Position numbers and translations under genes: made by a program. The notes beneath the pieces were generated by a model. That model was not told where the DNA came from, did no database searches, and saw only the letters and a program-made list of their open reading frames with translations. 9,737 nt of DNA from an uncultured Caulobacteraceae bacterium (GTDB taxonomy: Bacteria > Pseudomonadota > Alphaproteobacteria > Caulobacterales > Caulobacteraceae): positions 1 through 9,737 of the forward strand of contig CAMLRH010000081.1 of the NCBI GenBank assembly GCA_946482375.1, given 5' to 3'. Below are positions 1 to 7,243 of the stretch, piece after piece; position 1 is the stretch's first letter; each line of letters begins with the position of its first letter.

Positions 1-2
1 GC

Positions 3-86
3 TCCGAGTGGGTGCTGATCGACGCGCATTCCCGCAAGCCGGTTCGCGTCCCCTCGTGGATGGAGGAGATGTTCGGCCCGATATGA
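3..86 (+). CDS. C-terminal fragment, probable hotdog-fold acyl-CoA thioesterase
   Basis: Only the last 27 codons and a TGA stop lie in the window; the 5' part is cut off by the left edge. The frame is open from base 3 and reads WVLIDAHSRKPVRVP followed by SWMEEMFGPI. A strand ending in 'VLID...sRKPVrvP' followed by a short tail resembles the last beta-strand and C-terminus of YbgC/FadM-type 4-hydroxybenzoyl-CoA/acyl-CoA thioesterases, which hydrolyse acyl-CoA thioesters. That is family recall from a very short piece. Codon use (GC-rich third positions) and the hairpin terminator directly after the stop support a real gene end. Another protein with a similar tail cannot be excluded. Confidence 0.45.
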   Translation, partial: SEWVLIDAHSRKPVRVPSWMEEMFGPI

Positions 87-114
87 AAAAGGCCCCGGTT
101 TCCCGAGGCCTTTT
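87..114. terminator. bidirectional intrinsic terminator between thioesterase-like gene and rpsD
   Basis: AAAAGGCC (87-94) is the exact reverse complement of GGCCTTTT (107-114). CGG/CCG can pair further inside, closing a TTTC loop. On the + strand the stem ends in TTTT; on the - strand it ends in a run of five T (the A run starts at 86). It lies immediately after the stop of the rightward fragment and 22 bases past the rpsD stop, so it can end transcripts from both convergent genes. Confidence 0.85.
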
Positions 115-135
115 CGTGTCTGCGGCGCCCGTCCC

Positions 136-753
136 TTAGGAGGCGTAGAACTCGACCACGAGGTTGGGTTCCATCTTTACCGGGTAGGGCACCTCGGCCA
201 GTTCCGGGATGCGGATGAACTTGGCGCTCATGTGCTTGGCGTCGACCTCGACGTAATCCGGCGTGTCGCGCTCGGCCGATTGCAGGGCTTCCAGCACCAG
301 GGCCATGTTGCGCGAACGCTCGCGGACCTCGACGACGTCGCCCGGCTTCACACGGTAGGAGGGGATGTTCACGCGCTTGCCGTTCACCGTCACGTGGCCG
401 TGGTTGACGAACTGGCGGGCGGCAAACGGGGTCGGCACGAACTTGGCGCGGTAGACGACCGCGTCCAGGCGGCTTTCCAGCAGGCCGATCAGGTTCTCCG
501 AGGTGTTGCCCTTGCGGCGGGCAGCCTCGGTGTAGATGCGGGTGAACTGCTTCTCGGTCAGGTTGCCGTAGTAGCCCTTCAGCTTCTGCTTGGCGCGCAG
601 CTGCAGGCCGAAGTCGGAAACCTTGGATTTGCGGCGTTGGCCGTGCTGGCCGGGGCCGTAGGAGCGCTGGTTCACCGGCGACTTCGGCCGGCCCCAGATG
701 TTCTCGCCCATACGGCGGTCGAGCTTGTACTTAGCGCTATGGCGCTTCGACAT
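136..753 (-). CDS. rpsD: 30S ribosomal protein S4
   Basis: This is a primary 16S rRNA-binding protein that nucleates assembly of the 30S body and contributes to decoding fidelity. At 205 residues it has the usual bacterial length. The N-terminal part begins [21 protein letters not shown] and contains [12 protein letters not shown] at about residues 31-42. The S4 RNA-binding domain spans about residues 94-150, from SRLDAVVYR through [11 protein letters not shown] and [12 protein letters not shown]. The protein has no cysteine at all, so it is the zinc-free form. The start is supported by a GAGGA Shine-Dalgarno about 5 bases upstream. It stands alone here rather than in the alpha operon (no rpsM, rpsK or rpoA beside it), which is common in alphaproteobacteria. 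S4 autoregulates its operon in E. coli; I did not identify a comparable leader pseudoknot here. Confidence 0.98.
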   Translation of the reverse strand: MSKRHSAKYKLDRRMGENIWGRPKSPVNQRSYGPGQHGQRRKSKVSDFGLQLRAKQKLKGYYGNLTEKQFTRIYTEAARRKGNTSENLIGLLESRLDAVVYRAKFVPTPFAARQFVNHGHVTVNGKRVNIPSYRVKPGDVVEVRERSRNMALVLEALQSAERDTPDYVEVDAKHMSAKFIRIPELAEVPYPVKMEPNLVVEFYAS

Positions 754-929
754 AGGTCCTCACATTCGATCCGAGCCGGTCAGCCCGTTGGGGCCAGACG
801 ATTGCAACGGCGGCTTCGCATCAGTCCGTCATGTTCCTTGGGGCAAGCCCGAGGAAGGCGCGCTTATGGCGGGGGAGGGGCTGAAAGTCCAGTCCTTTCC
901 GTGGCCTCGGCGCCGCGCTAGGAGGGGTC
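754..929. promoter_or_regulatory. divergent intergenic region between rpsD and the GST gene
   Basis: These 176 bases must hold the rpsD promoter (leftward) and probably the GST promoter (rightward). I found no convincing -35/-10 pair in either direction, only isolated TTG-containing hexamers without a matching -10. The right end carries AGGAGG (920-925), a strong Shine-Dalgarno for the GST start. No repeat or RNA gene was recognised. Confidence 0.4.
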
Positions 930-1553
930 ATGGAGATCGTTGTCGGCACCAAGAAGTGGTCCACCTGGTCGCTGCGGCCATGGCTGGCGCTGAAGCGCAC
1001 CGGCGCGCCGTTCAGAGAGACATTGGTCACGTTGCGCGAAGCCGAGGCCACCGAGGCGGAAATCCGTAAACACTCTCCATCGGGCCTTGTACCGGTGCTC
1101 AACCACGATGGGCTGGTGATCAACGACTCCCTGGCTATTTGCGAGTATCTCGCCGAGCGGTTTCCGGCGGCGAGGCTGTGGCCCGACGACGGGGCCGCGC
1201 GGGCTCTCGGGCGCGCCGCCGCCGCCGAGATGCACGGCGGTTTCACCCCATTGCGCAAGGAGTGTCCGATGGATCTCGGCGTGGTGACGACGGCCGAGAT
1301 TTCGGAGGACACCGCCAAAAACGTCCGCCGCATCGTCGAGCTCTGGAATGGTCTGCTGGACCGTTTCGGTGGCCCCTACCTGCTCGGCGAATGGTCGATC
1401 GCTGACGCCTTCTACACGCCCGTTGCGACGCGTATCCGGACCTATTCGATCGACCTCACGGCCCACGGCGACGACGGCCGCTGCGCCGCCTACGCCGAGC
1501 GGCTGCTGCAAACGCCTGAGTTTCTGGAGTGGGAGCGGGACGCGATAGCCTAG
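930..1553 (+). CDS. glutathione S-transferase family protein
   Basis: This is a probable cytosolic glutathione-dependent transferase of 207 residues, the normal GST length. The N-terminal thioredoxin-like domain occupies about residues 1-80. KKWSTWSLRPW (8-18) holds the candidate catalytic Ser11/Ser14, SGLVPVL (51-57) carries the cis-proline of the GSH site, and NDSLAICEYL (65-74) contains the Ser that normally contacts the gamma-glutamyl group, with Asp in place of the more usual Glu. The helical C-terminal domain contains the N-capping box SIADAFY (156-162). The start follows AGGAGG with a 4-base gap. The serine-type active site resembles zeta-like and uncharacterised bacterial GSTs, so a role in isomerisation, detoxification or thiol homeostasis is possible. 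The substrate cannot be assigned. Its TAG stop overlaps the stop of the convergent downstream gene by four bases. Confidence 0.9.
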   Translation: MEIVVGTKKWSTWSLRPWLALKRTGAPFRETLVTLREAEATEAEIRKHSPSGLVPVLNHDGLVINDSLAICEYLAERFPAARLWPDDGAARALGRAAAAEMHGGFTPLRKECPMDLGVVTTAEISEDTAKNVRRIVELWNGLLDRFGGPYLLGEWSIADAFYTPVATRIRTYSIDLTAHGDDGRCAAYAERLLQTPEFLEWERDAIA

Positions 1554-2818
1554 GCCGAAACCTCGAGGGTCGGCCAGTAACCCGTGATCGCCGCGCCGTC
1601 GAACAGGGCGATGTCGCCGAACTGCAGGAACACCGCCTCGCTCTGGTTGGGGCGGAGGAACACGTAGTCGTCGGGCTTCAGCTCAACGCGCCCGGACCCG
1701 GTCAGCATCTCCTGGTTGCTCGAGCGGCCGAACAGGCTGCTGTACTCCAGCCCGGGGGGTGAGACCGGGGTTGCGAGCCAGTGGCCGCCGTAGATGAAAA
1801 AGGCGCGCCGGGAGTTGGGGTTCATGAACGTCAGCGGGTCCGACAGCCATTCGAAGCCGGGCAGCCGCATCCGGTCCTGAGCCTTGATCACCGGGGTGGC
1901 GATGAAGGCGGCGGGGACATGGTGCGCGAGGTCGGGCAGGTCGAAATCGGCCGGCTTCACGAACGCCGAGCCCACCGACACTTCGTTGACGACGGTGCCC
2001 CGGGCATGACGGGCGTAGGTCGGGCTGCCGGCGCCGTTCAGCGTCAGCGTCGCGGGATCGAGGCCGGTGGTGTCGCGCAGAACGGCGATGGCGGCGCGGT
2101 AGCGGTCTTGCGAGGCGGCGTAGGCCCCGTCGGGGTCGGGCATCTTGGGAACGTGGGGGTCGTAGCCCATCAGGCCCGCGATCTCCAACGCGGGCTCCGT
2201 TTTCGCCGACTTCAGCGCGACGGCGAGGGCGTCGGCGTCGGGAAAGCCGCCGCGATGAAGGCCGACGTCGATCTCGAAATTGACGCGCAGGCGCAGGCCC
2301 TTTTGGCGAGCGAGTTCGGCGTACTGGGCCAGCCGGGCAGGCGTGTCGATGAGCCATTGCACCTTGGCCGCGGCGGCGCTGTCGAGGAACTGCGCCGCCT
2401 CAGTCACGGGGAGCGGCTTGCCTAGCAGCAGGTCGCCATCGGGGCGCAGGCGGGCCATGTCGGCCAGCATGGCGCCGTTGAAGACCATGAAGCGGTCAGT
2501 GGCCATGCCCTTGGCGACGGCTTCGATCAGGGCCGGAGCGGGCAGGGACTTCACGACGACGCGCAGCGGCAGCTCCGCCAGCGCGGTGCGGGCGGCGGCG
2601 ATGTTGTGCGCCAGCCGCGCCTGGTCGATCACCAGCACCGGGTGGGCGATCCCCGCCTGGCGCAGGGCCTTGGAAAGGGCGGTGAAGTAGGCGTCGTGCG
2701 CGCCGCCCCGGTCAGGCTTGCGCGAGGCCAGCATGGCCCCGACGCCGGCGGCGATAACAACGCCTCCGCCCAGAGCGGCGCGGCGGGTCCAGCGGCGCTT
2801 GCGGGCGGGCTCGGTCAT
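1550..2818 (-). CDS. Tat-signal fold-type III PLP enzyme, D-threonine aldolase/D-serine dehydratase-like
   Basis: A 422-residue member of the alanine-racemase-fold PLP enzymes, nearest in layout to D-threonine aldolase and eukaryote-type D-serine dehydratase. The N-terminus carries TRRAALGGG (11-19) followed by a hydrophobic stretch to about residue 31, a plausible twin-arginine signal, so the protein may be exported to the periplasm already folded with PLP. Lys90 in RVVVKS is the candidate Schiff-base lysine, EIDVGLHRGG (182-191) is the family's barrel motif, and NGAGSPTY (261-268) the phosphate-binding loop. In the C-terminal domain, PNQSE (390-394) sits where zinc-dependent relatives have Pro-Asn-His-x-Cys, so both usual zinc ligands appear replaced. 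Activity could be racemase, aldolase, dehydratase or none of these; substrate unknown. Last gene of the sfsA-map-radC cluster: its ATG shares one base with the radC stop (TGATG), implying translational coupling. Confidence 0.85.
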   Translation of the reverse strand: MTEPARKRRWTRRAALGGGVVIAAGVGAMLASRKPDRGGAHDAYFTALSKALRQAGIAHPVLVIDQARLAHNIAAARTALAELPLRVVVKSLPAPALIEAVAKGMATDRFMVFNGAMLADMARLRPDGDLLLGKPLPVTEAAQFLDSAAAAKVQWLIDTPARLAQYAELARQKGLRLRVNFEIDVGLHRGGFPDADALAVALKSAKTEPALEIAGLMGYDPHVPKMPDPDGAYAASQDRYRAAIAVLRDTTGLDPATLTLNGAGSPTYARHARGTVVNEVSVGSAFVKPADFDLPDLAHHVPAAFIATPVIKAQDRMRLPGFEWLSDPLTFMNPNSRRAFFIYGGHWLATPVSPPGLEYSSLFGRSSNQEMLTGSGRVELKPDDYVFLRPNQSEAVFLQFGDIALFDGAAITGYWPTLEVSA

Positions 2819-3504
2819 CAGAACAGCCCCAGGGACTTGAAGCTGGCGACGCCTTCGCGGCCGACGACGAGGTGGTCGTGGACCGAGATGCGCAGCGACC
2901 TGCCCGCTTCGACGATCTGCCGGGTCATGTCGATGTCGGCGGACGACGGCGTCGGATCGCCCGACGGGTGGTTGTGCACGAGGATGATCGAGCTGGCCGA
3001 CACCTCCAGCGCCCGGCGCATCACCTCGCGGGGATAGACCGGGGCGTGATCGACGGTGCCGCGGTTCATCACCTCATCGGCGATGAGCTGGTTCTTCTTG
3101 TCCAGGAACAGGACGCGGAACTGCTCGCGGGGTTCGTTGGCCAGCGCCACGCGGACATAGGTCAGCAGGGCCTTCCACGACGAGATGACGGTGCGCTTCT
3201 CGACGGTCTCGCGGGCCAGCCGCAGCGTGGCTTCGAGCAGGATCTTCAGATCGGCGGCGGCGGCGTTGCCGACGCCGGGAACGGACTTCAGTTCCTCGAC
3301 CGAGGCCGACAGCACCCCCATCAGCGACCCGAACCGCGCCAGCAGGGCTTTCGCCAGCGGTTTGACGTCGCCGCGCGGGAAGGTGCGGAAAAGGTAGAGT
3401 TCGAGCAGCTCGTAGTCCGGCAGGGCTTCGAGTCCGCCCTTCAGCGCCCGCTCACGCAGACGCTCGCGGTGTCCGAGCTGATGATCCGCAACGCTTCCCC
3501 CCAT
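2818..3504 (-). CDS. radC: RadC family JAMM/MPN-domain protein
   Basis: 228 residues, full length for the family. The N-terminal half (about 10-90) contains a helix-hairpin-helix motif, LKSVPGVGNAAAADL (72-86). The C-terminal JAMM metallo-domain has the signature H177-N-H179-P-S-G-D-P ending in Asp190 as zinc ligands, with Glu127 as the likely catalytic Glu. The family was named for a supposed DNA-repair role that was later disputed; the fold predicts a zinc-dependent isopeptidase or hydrolase of unknown substrate. The start at 3504 has only a weak Shine-Dalgarno (GAGGA lies about 17 bases upstream, inside map), so reinitiation after the map stop 10 bases upstream is likely. The stop overlaps the ATG of the downstream PLP enzyme by one base. 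Confidence 0.93.
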   Translation of the reverse strand: MGGSVADHQLGHRERLRERALKGGLEALPDYELLELYLFRTFPRGDVKPLAKALLARFGSLMGVLSASVEELKSVPGVGNAAAADLKILLEATLRLARETVEKRTVISSWKALLTYVRVALANEPREQFRVLFLDKKNQLIADEVMNRGTVDHAPVYPREVMRRALEVSASSIILVHNHPSGDPTPSSADIDMTRQIVEAGRSLRISVHDHLVVGREGVASFKSLGLF

Positions 3505-3514
3505 GCGCTTCGGA

Positions 3515-4342
3515 TCAATCCTCGAGGATTGGCGGCTTGAACTGGCCAGTCGGCGAGGCGGTGAAGATCTCGACGCCTGTTTCCGTGACGCCGACCGAGT
3601 GCTCGCACTGGGCCGAAAGCGACTTGTCGCGGGTCACCGCCGTCCAGCCGTCGGCGAGCAGCTTCACCTGGTGCTTGCCGAGGTTCACCATCGGCTCGAC
3701 GGTGAAGAACATGCCGGGCTGCAGCACCTCGCCCGAACCGGGCCGGCCGAAGTGCAGGACGTTGGGGCTGTCGTGGAACACCTTGCCGAGCCCATGGCCG
3801 CAGAAGTCGCGCACCACCGAGCAGCGCATGGCCTCGACATAGGCCTGGATGGCGTGGCCGATGTCGCCGAAGGTGGCGCCGGGCTTGATGGCCGCGAGAC
3901 CGCGCTCCAGCCCCTCATAGGTGACGTCGACGAGGCGCCGCGCCTTGGGCGAAACCCTGCCGACGCCATACATGCGGCTGGTGTCGCCGTGCCAGCCGTC
4001 GAGGATCACGGTGACGTCGATGTTGGCGATGTCGCCCTCGCGCAACGCCCTGGCCCCCGGAATGCCGTGGCAGACGACGTGGTTGGGCGAAATGCAGACC
4101 GTGTGGCCGTAGCCTTTGTAGAACAGGCAGGCGGGTATGCCGCCGTGGTCGAGGATGAACTCGCGCGCCATGCGGTCGAGTTCGCCGGTCAGCACGCCGG
4201 GAACGACGTGAGGCGTGAGCATGTCGAGGCATTCCGCGGCCAGCCGGCCGGCGCGGCGCATGCCGTCGAAGTCCTCGGCCGAGTGAATCTTGATCTGCCC
4301 GGTGCGGGTCTCCGCCTCCAGGACGTCGTCGGTGAACGCCAT
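3515..4342 (-). CDS. map: type I methionine aminopeptidase
   Basis: Removes the initiator methionine from nascent proteins whose second residue is small, in the cytosol at the ribosome exit. The 275-residue protein has the complete pita-bread metal site: Asp109 (NIDV), Asp120 (HGDTS), His183 (CGHGLGK), Glu216 (TVEPM) and Glu247 (CEHS). His80 (GYGHTVC) and His190 match the substrate-positioning histidines of E. coli Map. There is no N-terminal zinc-finger extension, so this is the plain type Ia form. The start follows AGGAG by about 6 bases, within the end of sfsA, and its ATG shares one base with the sfsA TGA (TGATG). Essential in most bacteria; its place in a tight cluster suggests constitutive co-expression with its neighbours. 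Confidence 0.97.
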   Translation of the reverse strand: MAFTDDVLEAETRTGQIKIHSAEDFDGMRRAGRLAAECLDMLTPHVVPGVLTGELDRMAREFILDHGGIPACLFYKGYGHTVCISPNHVVCHGIPGARALREGDIANIDVTVILDGWHGDTSRMYGVGRVSPKARRLVDVTYEGLERGLAAIKPGATFGDIGHAIQAYVEAMRCSVVRDFCGHGLGKVFHDSPNVLHFGRPGSGEVLQPGMFFTVEPMVNLGKHQVKLLADGWTAVTRDKSLSAQCEHSVGVTETGVEIFTASPTGQFKPPILED

Positions 4343-5052
4343 CAGCTACTCCTGGCGCCCCGCCATGGGATGCGCCGCGCGATACGGATTTCTTCAGGGC
4401 TTATGTCGCAAGCATAGCACAGAACTTCAACGCCCCGCGCCGAGGCGTCCGTCAGGCCGGCGGCGTAGGCGGGGTCGAGGTCGTGGCAGGCCTCGAATTC
4501 CTCGCAGTCGGTGCGTTGGATGACGAACAGCTGAACGGCGCGGTTTCCCTTCTCGACTTCGGCCGCCAGTTCCCTGAGGTGCTTCAACGAGCGGGCGGCG
4601 ACGCAGTCGGGGAACTCGGCGAGCGCGCCATCGCGGCGCAGGTGACAGTTCTTGACCTCCAGCCACAGGGGCGGGCCGTCACCTTCCAGCAGGAAGTCGA
4701 CGCGGCTGTTCGTCCCGTACTTCACCTCGCGCCGGATCGAGGGATAGCCGGCGACTTCCGCGATGACATCCTCGGCCAGCGCCTCGGCGACCAGCCTGTT
4801 GGGGGTCATGGTGTTGACGCCGACGAGGCCGCCGTCGGCTTCGACCAGCTCAAGCGTGTGGGCGAGCTTGCGCTTCGGATCGTCCGAGCGGGACAGCCAG
4901 GCGCCGAGGCCCGGCGTGTTCAGGCCCAGCATCGCGCCGGGGTTGGGGCAATGGGCGGTGATCGCCTCGCCGCTGTCGAGCACGACGTCGGCGAAGAAGC
5001 GCTTGTAGCGCTGGACGAGCCGGCCTCTGACCAGCGGTTGCGGGAACTTCAT
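4342..5052 (-). CDS. sfsA: SfsA family nuclease-like protein
   Basis: 236 residues, the usual SfsA length. The N-terminal OB-fold-like part contains CPNPGAM (35-41). The C-terminal PD-(D/E)XK-like core shows Asp119 in NSRVDFLL, then Glu132 and Lys134 in [20 protein letters not shown] (147-159) matches the conserved FPDxxxxRGxKHL block, with Ser155 in place of the usual Gly. The name comes from 'sugar fermentation stimulation' in E. coli; the motifs point to a DNA or RNA nuclease, but the cellular role is not settled. It is first in the leftward cluster and divergent from the CinA-like gene across 50 bases. No strong Shine-Dalgarno precedes its ATG. Confidence 0.94.
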   Translation of the reverse strand: MKFPQPLVRGRLVQRYKRFFADVVLDSGEAITAHCPNPGAMLGLNTPGLGAWLSRSDDPKRKLAHTLELVEADGGLVGVNTMTPNRLVAEALAEDVIAEVAGYPSIRREVKYGTNSRVDFLLEGDGPPLWLEVKNCHLRRDGALAEFPDCVAARSLKHLRELAAEVEKGNRAVQLFVIQRTDCEEFEACHDLDPAYAAGLTDASARGVEVLCYACDISPEEIRIARRIPWRGARSS

Positions 5053-5102
5053 GCGGGGCCTAGGTGAGGATGGACCGCGAGATGTAGGGAAGGCCGGGCA
5101 AT
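5053..5102. promoter_or_regulatory. short divergent promoter region between sfsA and the cinA-like gene
   Basis: Only 50 bases separate two divergent starts, so the promoters must be compact or overlap the coding regions. Leftward, 5088-5081 reads CCTACATC, seven of eight matches to the Caulobacter housekeeping -10 consensus GCTANAWC. The only TTG-type -35 upstream (TTGCCCG, 5101-5095) leaves a spacer of just 6 bases, so the assignment is weak. Rightward, GGGAAGG (5087-5093) is the ribosome-binding site of the cinA-like gene. Confidence 0.25.
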
Positions 5103-5861
5103 ATGGCGAGACAGCAAGCGTCGACCGCCGCCATCCTGATCATCGGCGACGAGATCCTGTCTGGCCGCACCCAGGACGTGAACCTCAACGCGTTGGCGCG
5201 CTACCTCGGGACGCTGGGCGTGGACTTGAAGGAGGCCCGCGTCGTCGGCGACGAGGAGGCCGACATCGTCGAGGCGCTGAATGCGCTGCGCACCCGCTAC
5301 GACTATGTCTTCACGACCGGCGGCATCGGGCCGACCCACGACGACATCACCGCCGATTGCGTGGCCAAGGCGTTCGGCGTGGCGCTCTACGAGCATCCGG
5401 AAATCATCGCCAGCATGGAGGAGCGCTGGGGTGAGCAGCTCAACGCGGCCCGGCGGCGGATGGCGCGGGTGCCCGAGGGTGGCGCGCTGGTGAAGAACCC
5501 GGTCAACGGCCCGCCCGGCTTCCAGATCGGCAATGTCTTCGTGCTGGCGGGCGTGCCGCAGATCATGCGCGGCATGCTGGAGGACGTCGGTCACCGGCTG
5601 AAGGGCGGGGTAGTTGTCGTCGCCCGCACCGTGCGGGTCGACGGGGCGGGCGAGGGGAATATCGCCGCGCCGCTGGAGGGGGTGGCCAACGCTCATCCCG
5701 ACCTGTCGCTCGGCAGCTATCCGTTCTTCTCACACGAGGGCTACGGCTCGAACCTCGTCGTGCGGGGGCGCGATCCTGCCGAAGTGGATACCGCCGTGCG
5801 CGAACTCACCGAGGCGCTGGGCGCCGCCGGCATCACCCGGATCACCGAGGTCGATGGGTAA
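5103..5861 (+). CDS. CinA N-terminal/MoaB-like molybdopterin-binding domain protein
   Basis: 252 residues consisting of the MoCF-biosynthesis (MoaB/Mog) fold as in the N-terminal half of CinA. The diagnostic motifs are IGDEILSG (14-21), DVNLNAL (25-31) and [13 protein letters not shown] (71-83), the last being the ligand-binding loop of the fold. Full-length CinA is about 400 residues with a C-terminal nicotinamide-nucleotide amidohydrolase; that domain is absent. Single-domain members of this group are common in alphaproteobacteria. Homologous domains hydrolyse ADP-ribose-type or FAD pyrophosphates or bind molybdopterin precursors, so housecleaning of damaged nucleotides is a reasonable guess, but the substrate is unknown. 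No molybdenum-cofactor genes are nearby. The start is supported by GGGAAGG 9 bases upstream. Confidence 0.9.
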   Translation: MARQQASTAAILIIGDEILSGRTQDVNLNALARYLGTLGVDLKEARVVGDEEADIVEALNALRTRYDYVFTTGGIGPTHDDITADCVAKAFGVALYEHPEIIASMEERWGEQLNAARRRMARVPEGGALVKNPVNGPPGFQIGNVFVLAGVPQIMRGMLEDVGHRLKGGVVVVARTVRVDGAGEGNIAAPLEGVANAHPDLSLGSYPFFSHEGYGSNLVVRGRDPAEVDTAVRELTEALGAAGITRITEVDG

Positions 5862-5934
5862 GGGCGCTCGCACCAACCGACCTCTCGTTGCGGCAGATCA
5901 AGGACGTGGGGCGCGGACGGCGCACACTGATCCG

Positions 5935-7215
5935 ATGGAAAAGCCCTCGATCATCGTCCTCGGCGCCGGTCTTGGCGGGACTATCGCGGCTTACGAGATC
6001 AAGGCCGCCGTCCGCGACCGCGCCAACGTCATCGTCGTCTCCAGAGGCGACACCTTCCACTTCGTGCCCTCGAACCCGTGGGTCGCCGTCCACTGGCGCA
6101 CACGCAAGGCGATCGAGGTCAAGCTGCCGCCGATTATGGCGAAGAAGGGCATCGGTTTCACCGCTGTGGGCGCCAAGCGTCTACACGCGGCCGAAAACCG
6201 GCTGGAGCTGAACGACGGCGAGAGCCTCGCCTACGACTATCTGGTCATCGCGACGGGCCCGGACCTCGCCTTCGACGAGATCGAGGGGCTCGGGCCGCAC
6301 GGCGGCTTCACCCAGTCGATCTGCCACGTCGATCATGCGGAGTCGGCGGCCAAGGCCTTCGACACCTTCGTCGAGAACCCCGGCCCGATCGTTGTGGGAG
6401 CGGTGCAGGGGGCCTCGTGCTTCGGCCCGGCCTACGAGTTCGCGATGATCCTCGACACCGAGTTGCGGCGGCGGAAGATCCGCGACCGCGTGCCGATCAC
6501 CTTCGTCACCTCCGAACCCTATATCGGCCATCTGGGTCTCGAGGGTGTCGGCGACACCAAGGGCCTGCTCGAAAGCGAGATGCGCCAGCGCCACATCAAG
6601 TGGATCACCAACGCCAAGGTCGAGAAGGTCGAAGCCGGCGTCATCGACGTGGCCGAGATCGGCGAGGACGGCGAGCCGAAGGCGCGTCACGAGGTTCCCT
6701 TCGCCTTCTCGATGATGCTGCCCGCGTTCCGGGGCGTGGAGGCGGTGCGAGGCATCGAGGGACTGGCCAATCCGCGGGGCTTCATTCTGGTCGACAAGCA
6801 CCAGCGCAACCCGGCCTTCCCGAACATCTTCGCAATCGGCGTCTGCGTCGCTATCCCGCCGATGGGCAAGACGCCGGTGCCGGTGGGCGTGCCCAAGACC
6901 GGCTTCATGATCGAGAGCATGGTCACCGCCGTGGCGGAGAACCTCTCCGAGATGCTCGACGGCAAGGCGCCGACCCACGAGGCGACATGGAACGCCATCT
7001 GCCTGGCCGACTTTGGCGACGGCGGCGTCGCCTTCCTGGCCCAGCCGCAGATTCCGCCTCGTAATGTCAACTGGGCGGCGGAAGGCGGATGGGTGCATCT
7101 CGCGAAGATCGCCTTCGAGAAGTACTTCCTCCGGAAGATCAAGCGCGGCGAGAGCGAACCGTTCTACGAGAAGTTCGCGTTGGACCTGCTCGGCGCGCGC
7201 AAGTTGAAGGTCTGA
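5935..7215 (+). CDS. sqr: sulfide:quinone oxidoreductase
   Basis: FAD-dependent monotopic membrane enzyme that oxidises sulfide to polysulfide or persulfide and passes electrons to ubiquinone. With the start at 5935 the protein is 426 residues, the normal SQR length. The FAD-binding Rossmann motif is GAGLGG (10-15), and VIATGP (104-109) is the typical second flavoprotein motif. Cys130 (QSICHVDHAE), Cys162 (GASCFGPAYE) and Cys356 (WNAICLADFGD) match in context the three redox cysteines of the Acidithiobacillus ferrooxidans enzyme. The last ~35 residues, around WVHLAKIAFEKYFLRKIKRG, form the amphipathic membrane-binding part. The frame stays open 107 codons further upstream across the cinA-like gene, but flavoprotein homology begins exactly at this Met; the Shine-Dalgarno is weak. 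The 73-base gap after the cinA-like stop shows no clear promoter or terminator. No persulfide dioxygenase, rhodanese or SqrR/BigR regulator is adjacent. Confidence 0.95.
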   Translation: MEKPSIIVLGAGLGGTIAAYEIKAAVRDRANVIVVSRGDTFHFVPSNPWVAVHWRTRKAIEVKLPPIMAKKGIGFTAVGAKRLHAAENRLELNDGESLAYDYLVIATGPDLAFDEIEGLGPHGGFTQSICHVDHAESAAKAFDTFVENPGPIVVGAVQGASCFGPAYEFAMILDTELRRRKIRDRVPITFVTSEPYIGHLGLEGVGDTKGLLESEMRQRHIKWITNAKVEKVEAGVIDVAEIGEDGEPKARHEVPFAFSMMLPAFRGVEAVRGIEGLANPRGFILVDKHQRNPAFPNIFAIGVCVAIPPMGKTPVPVGVPKTGFMIESMVTAVAENLSEMLDGKAPTHEATWNAICLADFGDGGVAFLAQPQIPPRNVNWAAEGGWVHLAKIAFEKYFLRKIKRGESEPFYEKFALDLLGARKLKV

Positions 7216-7243
7216 GCCGAAGCAGCCGGCAGCGCTCGGGCAA

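Noticed and set aside
3503..4417. Long rightward open frame (304 codons) opposite map
   Set aside because: It is antisense to the well-supported map gene; its Ala/Val/Arg/Gly-rich composition is the usual reverse-strand shadow in GC-rich DNA.
5614..5934. 107-codon upstream extension of the SQR reading frame
   Set aside because: It overlaps the CinA-like coding sequence in another frame and has no flavoprotein homology; the FAD-binding motif sits at the normal distance from the Met at 5935.
6078..7064. Long rightward open frame (328 codons) inside sqr in another frame
   Set aside because: The composition is dominated by Arg, Gly and Ala without motifs, and the sqr frame has clear family signatures throughout.
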